Shown here: positions 13,401 to 25,400 of the stretch, in pieces
Layout of the letters: every line of letters begins with the position of its first letter
Numbering within the stretch: the stretch's first letter is position 1
Origin: Ochotona curzoniae
Lineage: Eukaryota > Chordata > Mammalia > Lagomorpha > Ochotonidae
Direction: 5' to 3'
NCBI RefSeq assembly: GCF_017591425.1
Contig: NW_024467104.1
Location: 3,409,001-3,473,000 of the forward strand
DNA: 64,000 nucleotides
Made by a program: the position numbers and the translations under genes
The notes under the pieces: generated by a model
What the model saw: the letters and a program-made list of their open reading frames with translations, nothing else
Databases searched by the model: none
Told to the model about the DNA's origin: nothing

Positions 13401-16400
13401 GATCAAGATGTGCAAGATTTAGTTCGTTGTTCAGTTACCCCACCCTTCCATGCTATCTGAGGGAGGCACCAGCAGATATTCTTTCAATTGGCAGCAGTGA
13501 GGGAGAAGGACTAAGAAAGCTGGAGGATTGACTAAGTCCTATTCTGAAGCCCCTGTGATATGGCCGTCATGCTCAGCAATTTTATGATACATGTGACTCC
13601 ACCGTGTCATAGGATATTGAGCCTAACTAGGCCATACCAACACCACCCTCCCCCCATACCTTCCAAATTGGCCTTCCTTTTCAGCTGCTGGTTTCAGGTG
13701 GAGGAAAGTCTATGGAACAGGACTGCACAGGCTCTAGGGAAAGCAGGGATATCTTAAAGGTAAAAAGGGATGTGGACAATGCTGTGTGTTCCCACTCCCC
13801 CCAGCTTTCAGTTATCTCTCTGTCAATGTTTTGGGTAGCCACAAAAACATTTCTAAAAAGCACATATGCACTAAATGTGGCTGATTACCCTTCTCCCCCA
13901 ATTAAAAGGCAACAGCATCACAGCTGGCAGCAGCACAGGGTATCAGGGAATGTGTCTCACTTGTACTGATTTCTCCTCTACTTGGCTACTTTACTTCTAA
14001 TTTAATGCCTAGCGCAAATTTCCACCCTCCTCCCAGCAACATCAATTTCCCAGAGAATTTTGCCCAGATTCCCAATATCCTGGGCTGAGTGCCTGTTAAT
14101 GAAAGGTACCTGTTGGTTGAAGCTGGGTACAGCCACCTGCTTAGGTGGGGTGCCAATGGGGACAGCTCTAACAGGAGGACTCCCAATGATCGGTGAGGTG
14201 GATCGCCTCGGTAATGCACGTTCAGAAAGGTCTCGGTCGTCCTCTGGGCCCTGTGGGGGCCGCTGAGGCAAGGCATATTCCAACACAGATACTGTAGGCA
14301 TTTCCTAATTGACAAAATGGCGAAAAAAAAAAAAGTAGTTAATTTGAAAATGTTTAATCATCTATGCAGATGCCAAAACATGTGGAGGAACTTTTAAATT
14401 TGTATTTACTAATTCACACATGGGCAAAATTTATCCTCTGCTATATAACTCTCTGACTTTTAATAAACACACAGTAATAGAACTGCCATGGGGGGCCTGG
14501 TGGCATGGCCTAGTGGCTACAGTCCTCGCCTTGAATGCACCGGGATCCCATGTGGGCGCCGGTTCTAATCCCGGCAGCTCCACTTCCCATCCAGCTCCCT
14601 GCTTGTGGCCTGGGAAAGCAGTTGAGGACGGCCCAGATCCTTGGGACCCTGTGCCCGCATGGGAGACCTGGAAGAGATTCCTGGTTCCCGGCTTCAGATC
14701 GGCGCAGCATCAGCTGTTGCAGTCATCGGACAGAAGATCTTCATCTCTGTCTCCCCTCCTCTCTGTATGTCTGACTTTGTAATAAAAAAAAAATCTTAAA
14801 AAAAAAAAAAAGTAAAAAATAAAGAACTGCGATGGGCTTTGCGATACACAGAACAGTTTCATTAGGCTGAAAAGTTCCTTTGTCTTGTCCCTTTATTGTA
14901 CTAATCCCTCCTGCTAAGCCCAATCACCAGCACTCATCTGCTCCCAATTCCTACAGTTTTTCCTAGACAAATTTACGCTATGGCTATTTAAAAAAAATTT
15001 ACTATTTAAAACATGTGCACGAGATTTCTTAGTTTTCATGTGATACATATTTAGAAGCATAGGAGATCCTCCCTCTGCCTGTATCTCCCCTTTATTATTT
15101 GTCCCCAAGCTATCAACAGCGTAGTCCTTCATGTCACTGTTACGGGCTTATCTTCCTGACATAGAAATTCCCCATGGCATTTGCTTGGACTTTTGACAAA
15201 TCTGAATTGAAAAGGTTTCCTTTCAGCCTTTACCCGAGAGGTTGAGGAAGGCTATGTCGATGGTGCTGGGTGCAGTAGTCAGTATTCATAGCGGCAAGTG
15301 ATATGTAGGTTTATTCTTTCAGTGAGCTAAGAATAACAGTGTGGCAACTTAAAATTTCTGGATATTAAAAATTTTACATAAGGGAAAAATGCTTACTACC
15401 TGACCAAGTAATGGTCCACGGATTCGTCTCAGAACTTCAGATCCATCCCAAATGCTGGAGTTCAGACTTCCTGGTTGGGGCTAATAAAAAACAAGACAAA
15501 CAAAAAACAAAACCCACAAAAAAACAGAAAAAGTTAGCAATAATGTGGGCTCTGAGTGAATTATCTGCTTTGGGGGAGCAAGGCTCAAACAGCCTCAACT
15601 GCTTGAGGTTAAGAAATTTCAGTGCTCTTAAATACACATTACTTCCTGACTTCAACTCAAGAAGTGGATCATAAGAAACTACACTTTGAATTGTGTATCG
15701 AACACCGTAATCCTGTCATTACGCCAGATGAAATAAAGCAGCAAGGGTATGCTTCGATTCTTGAATCAGAGTAACTTACCTGCAAAGCTGGCCTGGTCTG
15801 CACTGCCCTCATGATAGCTGGATCTTCTAATTCATTTTCAATCACCATTTTACTGAGCCTTTCTGCCAGATTCTCCTCATGATCACCCAACAAGTCCATT
15901 TCATCTCTCTCTCCATTGTCTGTCTGTTCATTAACCGGCACCGGTAGCTTTTCTTCCAATTCAGCCAGGCGCTCATGTGCTTCTTGCCAATCATCATCTG
16001 CAAGTTAGAGAAGAAATATAGTTTATAATGGGAGAAAGAAAGTTTTAAAAATTTCTTCTTATAATCAAACAACCTGAACTTCAGAGGCCAGGTAAAGGTT
16101 AATTTTTACATAGAGACATGAATAAAATTTTAAGTTAAGGGACACAAAAAGTGATTTAAAAAAAAAACTGTAAGAGTAAATAACAGGGTCTGATGGGATA
16201 GCGCAACGGTTAAAATCCTCGCCTTGGACATGCCGGGATCTCATATGGGCACCGGTTCTAATCCCAGCGGCTCCACTTTCCATCCAGTTCCCTTCTTGTG
16301 GCCTGGGAAAGCAATCAGGGATGGCTCAAAGCTTTGGAACCCTGCACCTGCGTGCGAGACCCAGAAGAGGCCCCTGGCTTTGGACTGGCTAAGCTCCAGC

Positions 16401-19400
16401 TGTTGCGGCTGCTTGGGGAGTGAATCATCGAACAGAAGTTCTTCCTCTCTGTACGTCTACCTTTCCAGTAAAAATAAATAAATCTTACAAAAAAAAAAAA
16501 GAGTAGGGCCTGGCAGTGTGGCCTAGTGGCTAAAAGTCCTTGCCTTGAACACGCCAGGATCCCATATGGGAGCCGGTTCTAATCCCAGCAGCTTCATTTC
16601 CCATCCAGCTCCCTGCTTGTGGCCTGGGAAAGTATTTGAGGATGGCCCAAAGCATTTGAATCCATCTTCTTTGACTACTATTTGGTAATCATCTATTACA
16701 TGGCAAACACTATTGTAACTTTAAAGGTTCTATACGTAGCAGACAAGGATGTTCCCCTCATACAGCTTTCATTCAAGCAAACAAGAGATAATGGACAATA
16801 AACACAATGACTAAATCCATTACATACTATGCTTAAAAGTGTTCCAAAACATGGAGAAAGCAAAGTAGCCTGCAAAACCGTAAACATATGGTCAGAGACG
16901 AGCTTCAGTGAGGTGACATTTCATTTGAGAAAGATTAAAAAAAAATTAAAAAAAAGATTTATTTATTTTTATTGGAAAGGCACATTACATTTACAGAGAG
17001 AAGTAGAGACACAGAGGGAAAGATAATCCACCTGTTGGTTCACTCCCCAAATGGCCACAATGGTTGGAGCTGAGCTGACCTGAAGCCAGGAGCCTCTTCT
17101 GGGTCTCCCACATGGGTGCAGGGACCAAGGCTTTGGGCCATCCTTTACTGCTTTCCCAGGCCACAAGAAGGTAGCTGAATGGGAAGTAGAGCAACCAGAA
17201 CATGGACTGGTACTCATATGGGATCTCACTGCATGCAAGGCAAGGATTTAGCCATTGAGCCATCGCACTGGGCCAAGAGTAAGAATCAGTCATGTAGTTA
17301 TTGGAAAGAAGACTGTTATAGGCAGGACCGTCAGCAGGAAGGTGTTAAAATGAGAGCTTGTCAGCTGTGAGAGCAAGAGGGCTGTTTGGGACGGAAGCAT
17401 CAAGAGTAGAAAATGACGTCAGAGCCAGGAGAGGTGGCACTCCTAAGAGGTCGTCTGGGTCACTGTCAAAAGGAAGGCAATGGGTAGTTATCATAAGGCT
17501 AACTTTTTAGAGAGAATCACTAGCTATATTGAACATGGATTGGCGAATGGGAATAGCAGAGACAGTATCAGAAGCATGGCGATCTGGGAGATGGCTATTG
17601 CAGCAATCCAGGGGGAGAGTAATCGCAATTTGAACCAGGGTCAATTCCTCTTCTATTTTAACTAATGTCCTTGCAACTCCTGTGCACTACTATGCAGGAT
17701 GTAGCACTGACACTAAGGTTGTTTTCTCAATTTATTAGGCCTACCCAGCATTCATTTCGAGTCCCACTATAGTATTAAAACCTTCAGAAACCATTGCTTC
17801 TGTAGAAATGAACCTCCCTTCCATTCCAGCTCTCATTTCTGTTCTCTCCAACCTAGTCATTCCATTCTGCTTCCAATCATTAAAAGCTGCATGTACAGTT
17901 GTGATTCCTTTCAGCATTCCAACTTCTCCCTCCACTGAAGCTACCCTCGTCTTTTCATTTTAATACTACCCTCACTTCATCTAAATGTACTCAAAAAAAA
18001 ATTATTGATTTCAAAGTCAGAGTTAGAGGGGAACAGAACAAAAAAAGAGCGAGCCTTCAGTCCCCAAACCAGGAGTTCTCAGGGGTGTCAGGGGCCCAAA
18101 CACTTGGGCCATCTTCTGCTATCTTCCCCAGGCTGTGAGCAGGGAGCTAGAACAGAAGTAGAGCAGCTGGGACATGAACTGGTGCCTGGGTGTGTTGTCA
18201 AGGTCCCAGGCGGCAGCTTAGCCTGCTATAGCTCTATGTTTTAACCTACAAAGTACCTGTATTCTTTTGTTTCTGTTATGTGTTTTATTCTTCTTTTAGT
18301 TATACATTTCACATGTTCCACACAATTCAGCACAAAGGGATTTTTCTTTTTATTGCTTTTTTTTTTAATTTAAGCATCAAAAATTTGTAACTTAGAAATT
18401 TCTCTATAACTAGTTAAGTTCTTGAAAATACTATGAAAACTCTGTCATAAAAATTGTTTGAATTATGTTTTAGATCTCTTAATAGTTCTTAAAAACAAAA
18501 TTTATTTTCACCTACTTGAAATGCAGAGATCTTCCCTCTGCTGGTACAGCCCTCAAACACAACAGCTGGGGAGGTGGACCAGGTCAAAGACAGGAGCCCA
18601 GAATTCCACTGGAGCTTTCCACAGGTGGGCAGAGACCCAGGCGCTTGGCACACTATCTGTTACCTCTTAGGAAACATCAACATGAAGCTAGATTGGAAGC
18701 TAGGAGGTACCAGCACTCCAACACGAGATGCAGGTCTCCCAAGCAATGCCTTAACTCCCCGCTAACGTTATTTTGTCTATGCACATCATTTGACACCTTT
18801 TCATGCAGAAAACATAAATGCAAATACTGATATTATACTGTTTAACACCCACAAGATTATGTTCTATGAATAAGCTTAATTTTCCTCATTCCCTACTGAT
18901 AAACATTTGGATTATTTGTAATTGAACATGATAATATAGTAATGAAAGGGTGGGCATTTAGTCTAGAAGTTAAGATGTCACATCCCAGGGAGTACCTGAA
19001 TTGGACTCTATGTTCCAATTCCTGATTCCAGCTTCCTGCTAACGTACACTCTGGAAGAAAGGGCTGATGGCTCAAGAGACCGGGTCCCTGCCATTCACAT
19101 AAGAGTGAAGTGAGTTTGTGGCTCTCAGCTCAGGCCTACTCCAGGACTGCCTCTCGAAGGCATGTGGGAAGTAAGCCATCAGATGAGAATTTTCTTTCTG
19201 CTTTTAAATAATAAAACTAAAACCTATACTGAACATCATATGTATCATCAACCTACTGCAATAAACACTATACGTATATTTCAATGTTTCAATAGGCTAA
19301 TCCCTTTGTATGGACAAAGTAATATTTATAATTTGTTATTTTTACTTGATCTTTCATCTGCTGGTTCAGTATCTCAATGGTCACAAAAGCCAAGGTTGGG

Positions 19401-22400
19401 TCAGGCTGACATTGGGAGTTTGGAAATCTGTCCACCTCTCCCACGTCGGTGATGGGCCACAAGGGACATCTTCTGCTTTCCCAGGAACATGTGTTGAGAG
19501 TCGAATCCAAAGTAGAGCATCTGGGACTAGAACCAAAGTTCAGACGGGCACTGACATCACAAGTAGTGGTCAAACAAGCTGTGCCACAATGCCAGCCCTT
19601 TACTTTACTTATGATATTATACACATGTGACACTGGGACCCAAAAGGTGAGAAAAGTAGGACTTACAAACTTATGTCTTACACCACAGGACAAACTCTCC
19701 AGGTTTTGAGAACAATCCATAGGGAAGGAGACATCATCTCGCCATCACTGGGATAAAGGCTGTCGGCAAGGGCTGTACATAACATCAGTCTTACCTACAC
19801 GCCTCTAGGACTTGGGACATGGGTCATTTTTCCTAATTGTGGAGATTCCCTCCTCATCCAGCAACTTCCTCTGAGTGCCCAGGCCTCAGGAATATTATTT
19901 TATAGGAAAGAACTGAAAAAAATCAACCTTTGCATTTTGATAGTTTCTTAGAAGCATAACATTGATGTGCTCAAAAAAGGGGAAGATCTTCATAGATGAA
20001 AATTACAGTGTTCTATGCTCATCCATCTGAAATACCCTTAAGGAACAGCATAATTAAAAACCAGCTATGGCATCTTGTCATTTTGTTGAGGAAGAGTGCT
20101 CTGACAAAGGGTAAGATTTTTTTTATTTTATTTTACGAACCCAACAATGCACAAAGAGTAGAGAGGCCTCTGATTTCAGAGATTTTTAAAATACTTCCAA
20201 AACAGTCTAAGTTGCTAACTGTAAAGCACTCTTTTCAGTCTCCATGTCTCAATTTTGTTTCCGGTTAAGTTTACCAGATCCTATCAACACTTAAACAAAC
20301 GTGTTAAATAGTCATAGTCTGCTCAAATGGCTCCGTTGGGGACCGTCATGCTTTCAAACATGTAAGCAGAGAAATCTCTGTCATGGAATACATTATGCTT
20401 TTACCTTTTTCTTGATCTTATGAAAAAAAAAAGTGAGGGGGTATGTCACAGATCTAATTCCCTTATATATATATATTCCTTATAATCTAAAAAGTTACTT
20501 AAGACAAGCCATTGCTTAATCTTAATTCATTGTCTAACAAACTGAAAAGGAGGGCAAAAGAACAACAGAGAAATTAAGGGAAAAAGAGATAACCGTATTT
20601 CTTCAACTAACGGATCTAACTCCAGTGTCAACTACTGCATTTCTGGCAGCTTTTTCTTTTTTTTAAAGATTTATTTATTTTTATTGGGAAGTCAGATATA
20701 AAGAGTGAAGGAGAGACAAAGAGGAAGATCTTTCATCTGCTGGTTCATTCCCCAAGTGGCTGCAACAGCCGGAGCTGATCCGAAGCCAGGAACCAGGAGC
20801 TTCTTCAGGGTCTCCCAGACGGGTGCAGGATCCCAGGGCTCTGGGCCATCCTCTACTGCCTTCCTAGGCCACAAGCAGGGAGCTGGATGCGAACTGGGGC
20901 CAGCGTCCATATGAGATCCTGGTGCATCCAAGGTGAGGACGTTAGCCACTAGGCTACCATGCCAGACCCTTTCCTGGTGGTTTTTACAAATCTGTTTATT
21001 GTGCTAATGTCCCTGAAGCCTATCCTAGGGATATTTCTGAATGAAAACAAACTAATGGGAAGGAGATTAATTTGAGGGCAGTCTCAGTCCTTCAGATTAT
21101 ATCTGTTACCAGGAAGAGGGGAGAGTCTTCACCAGCAGAGGTTAGATGTTTCAAACTTTAACCAAAGACTGTTTGACGTAACAAGTCTGCATTAATTGTA
21201 TTTATAGTTATATACCCTGTCGCTCTGCTTCCTCATCTGCTAAAACGAGGATTCTGTCAGTGCTTACCTCACAAGGTGGCTGCAAAGGTTCAGCATCTGT
21301 TTGGAATATTTCGAGTGGTCCCTGGCACAGAATGAGCACCATGTGGTGGCTTTTGATCTTAGAGACTGCACTGGGCTTACTGCAGCATCGTTTGTTGCTT
21401 TAACGTGATGTAAACATTGTTTCACACAGAAAGCACTCACTAGTTTCTTAAAGGGACATCGGCCAGTGACTTACATTATCCACCGCACTAGAAGCTATTA
21501 CTCAAGATGTCCTGTCCATGAATTAAAAATCAAGCAGAAACTCTAGCAAAGATGAAGTGCTCATTGCACTCTGGAACTCAAGGAGAAGGTGAGACAATTC
21601 CTTTTTTCATGTTCAAAAAATGAGGACGTGTCACATTTTAATATAACATGTACAAATCGATTCTATCAACTCCATTTGTTGAAAAATGATAACATTCAGT
21701 ACATGATTTTAATATAAAGAGTTTAAGCACAAACATGTAACTTTTTAGCTTCTATTTCATTATTAATCAATCATCTTTTTTTCCACAATGAGCTTTTGCT
21801 TGTACTTTCAACATTTTTCTTGTTGTTCTCAAGTCACGGCAGGCCAAGTTTAGGTTCTCTACTGAATTTCATAAATTTTCATTTTTGGCAGTTCAGCGTA
21901 AGTTAAAAGCAAGCTGTTTCGGTCACTGCCAAACCAGTGAGGCCTTTGACTTGTCTCCGATTCTAAACCTCTTAAGAGTCCTCCCTATTGCTACATTTCC
22001 TCTTCCTGCTTATGAACTGTGAATATTTGCACTGACAGAAGTGCTGCGATTCACACATATTTACATATCCTAACAAACACTGTGATTGCACCTTTCCAAC
22101 ACCAATAGTCAAAGCAAAAATACCTACACTGATTCATCCCTGCTCATCTTTTTAAGGTAAAAAAGTTTCAAAAACTGCTTACTTATTTTCATCTTCTTGA
22201 AAGGCATAGTGGTAGAGAGTGAGAAAGGGAGAGACTTGCATCCCCTGGCTCACTTGCATTCATGGGCCTGGAACTCCATCTGGCCCTGCGTACAGCTGGC
22301 AGGGACCCAAGTCCTCGAGCCATTATCTGCTGCATCCTAGGGTACGCCAGAAGGAAGCTGGATCAAAAGTGTAGTGGCTCGGGCTAGACCTAGTACTGTG

Positions 22401-25400
22401 CTACAGGATGTCAGCACGCAGAGCAGTGGCTCCATCTGCCACCGGTCCTCTGATGTAAACTGTAATTTACTAATCTGCTTGCTTTAAGTAAAATGTGATC
22501 TCCAACTGTCATTTAAATCTGCTTCCTCAATTTTCTATCCCAGCATTTACATTTTGTTAATTTGACTCTTTTAACTTTCTACATTTATTTTGTCTCCTAG
22601 TGTATTTATTCCTATCCAGGGACAGAAAACATTTCATCTGTGCACAACATTTTTCTATTTATTAAGATTTTCTATTACTGGGCCTGGCGCGGAATCCTAG
22701 TGGCTAAAAGTCCTTGCCTTGCATGTGCTGGGATCACGCATGGATTCTGGTTTGTACCCGGAAAGCTCCATTTCCCTTTCGGCTTCCAGCTCCCTGCTGG
22801 TGCCCTGGGAAAGCAACAGAGGATGGCTCAAAGCCTTAGGACCCTGCACCCACATGGGAGACCAAGCAGAAGCTCCTGGCCCCTGGCTTCGGATCAGCTC
22901 AGCTCCAGCTATTGTGGCTGCTTGGAGAATGAACCAGCAAATGTAAGATTTCTCTCTCCTTCTTTCTGTAAATCTGACTTAAAAAAAAAAAAAGATTTTT
23001 CTGTCACTAAAATTGTTGGTATAAAAAGCATTTACTTTTACTGAAGTTACTATCTGACATGTAGTGTACTAGGAGAGGAGTGAATTTTAAAACACATTTG
23101 CATGCAAGACTCCGAATGTTCCACTGGTCACTACTTTCCCTAAGCTGCATGTCTACCGAGAAAAACTCCCCTTTCCCAGGATTGTTTTAAATCTCTTGTG
23201 AATATCTACTTCAAACATTTGCATTCCTTCTTATGGCTTCCTGGAGCCTGGATCCTATAGCTGGAAGGGATCTGGTTTTGCAAGCCAGGCAAAAAGTGGC
23301 CCAAAGGAGTAGGCAGAAAGACGTACTATTGCACCAGAGAACACCAACAGAGGACTGTGCTGCAGACGGAGTGAATGCGGCGCCTCCCCCAGGTGAAGCT
23401 GCTGTAACTGCAAAGGGCCGTCACTTACCCACTGCACCTGACCCGAATGTATCATCATTGAACTGATCAATCTCTTCATCCTCTTCTCCCAGGCCCTGAA
23501 ACGCATCCTCGTCTTCATCTAGAGGACAATCCTCCAAAGACTAAAAGCAAGATAAAACTCATCAGCTATGCACAAAATTCAATACTTTAGGATATTGAAA
23601 AAAGCATCCTAAGAATGTTTATCTCACTTTCTCAATGAACACAATAATCTCACCCCAACTTTCTGTAAAGATGACATTTGTTTCCCATCCACCAATCGCC
23701 TCGGCTGCGAAAGGTTTCAGTTCTCTTCTGTCACCTGCTTCCTCCTTCTAATTCCGTTTAGAACCCTCTCCCACGAGCAGTTTCTTGATTTTATTGAAAT
23801 GCCTCATGAAATCAAGAAATTATGCTTATCACTGGATAGAATAGCATTGGCAATTAAAAATGCATGCTTAATCTTGCTTAAATTTTGTCTTTCTAAGCAG
23901 TTCTTGCCTTATTACACTTATGTTATCATTATGACCATTTTATTACTTTAAAAGCTTTCTCCTCATTTTCCACTCGTCTCCTTAAACTTCCCAGAGGCAC
24001 ACATTAGTGATAAAAGAGAAAGCCAGGTTTTCAATCACAATTCAGCAAACTCTGTGAAAGCTGTGATACGCCAAGTGCAAGTGTTGGTGCCACTCTTACC
24101 AGTAGCATATACCTGGCAACTCACACTTTTCTGGTTAATTCATCAAGTACCACAGGAGAACGCTCTGTGTCCCGGGGAGGCTAGGCTCCAAACGTTACCA
24201 GTTACTAAGGCATGAACAGTGTCATGCACTTTACTGTTGGGAGGCGCAAACAGCGATTTAGGCACAGACTGTGTGTACACCACGGAACAAAAGCCAGACA
24301 CCCCTCAACATCTCAGATGCACTCTAGTTCAAATATTTCCTCATTTCATTTATCCCTTTCCCCTTCCACTTGATTCAGTCTCAAGTTTTTTTCCTCCGTC
24401 GGCAGCTTCTGCCCATGCATTTCCTCCTGCACCTGTTTACTCTGGTCTTGGGTGTGCTGTCAAGTAATTGTTTGCAACTTTCTACCAGAATCCCAGCTAT
24501 CAGTGCTTATAGGGGACATATCTTGCCTGCCTATCTTTTGGCTAAGTGTGTTTCCTCAAGGGACGGTTAGCACAAAGGATGATTCTTATCCTAGAGCCCT
24601 CCCAGATTTGCACATATCAGACATACCATTGCCTCCACATCATTCCCCTCCAAATCAGCACGATTTACCGAAACATGCCACTTGAAAAAAAAATCAAAGA
24701 CTCCTGGGGATCCTGTAGACCAGTCCCCTTCAGCTTACAACAGAAGCTGTCCAGTGGTTAGGACTCGCTCAAGGTCAAACAGGGAGTTGGTAACAGGTCA
24801 GGCCTGGGCTGTTGCTACATTCTCGGGACCCACACCAAACCCACGGCTCTCTGCACTTGCCTACAAGGAACTTCGGCCGGACACGCCCCCTTCCAATTCC
24901 GAGCCCTCAGCAGCAAAGAGTTCGGGGGTCCCAGTCACACAGCAAGCCCGGACCCCCCCCCCCCGACCTGAGTCTACCCGCGCGTCTGGGGGCGTCTGTG
25001 TAAGGGGGGGGGGTGGAGGGAAGGGATGTCCTGGGGCCAAGGCGGGAAAAGTCCTTCTGGAGCATTCCCGAGCGACTCCTCCACAATAATAGCCACCAGC
25101 TAGCTGCAAGCTTGTCTCCCCCGGGCACGCTGCAGGTTAGGGGTGAGGGGGTGGTCCGGCTGCGGCATTTAACGGGCCCTCCCCACCCCAAACCATAACT
25201 CTCCCCAGCGGCAAGTGCTGGGGCAGTCCCGCCCCGCCTCCCCCCCGCGAAGCCGGCTCCCAACCCGCGCAGGAAAAAATCCACGACGCCAGGCCGGTCC
25301 CGCTCCACTCGCTCCCGCGGCTCCCGCAGCCCGCCCCCTCCCCCTCCGCAGCCGCGGACCGGCACGCGGGGGGTGAGAGCGAGAGGGGCGCGGGAGCGAG

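Larger units (their letters stand above)
12736..14109. other. PATL1 introns around exon 6, mostly unique
   Basis: Apart from exon 6 (13135-13236) and the short AAAT repeat, no SINE, L1 or LTR was recognised. This is the least repeat-invaded part of the gene body. Confidence 0.5.

Noticed and set aside
14420..14782. Possible tRNA gene, from tRNA-like boxes in the CSINE head
   Set aside because: The GGTTCTAATCC-type B box is the SINE's internal promoter; it lacks a full cloverleaf and occurs in dozens of copies.
20461..20475. TATA-rich run as a promoter
   Set aside because: A simple TA dinucleotide run within PATL1 intron 2 with no exon nearby.
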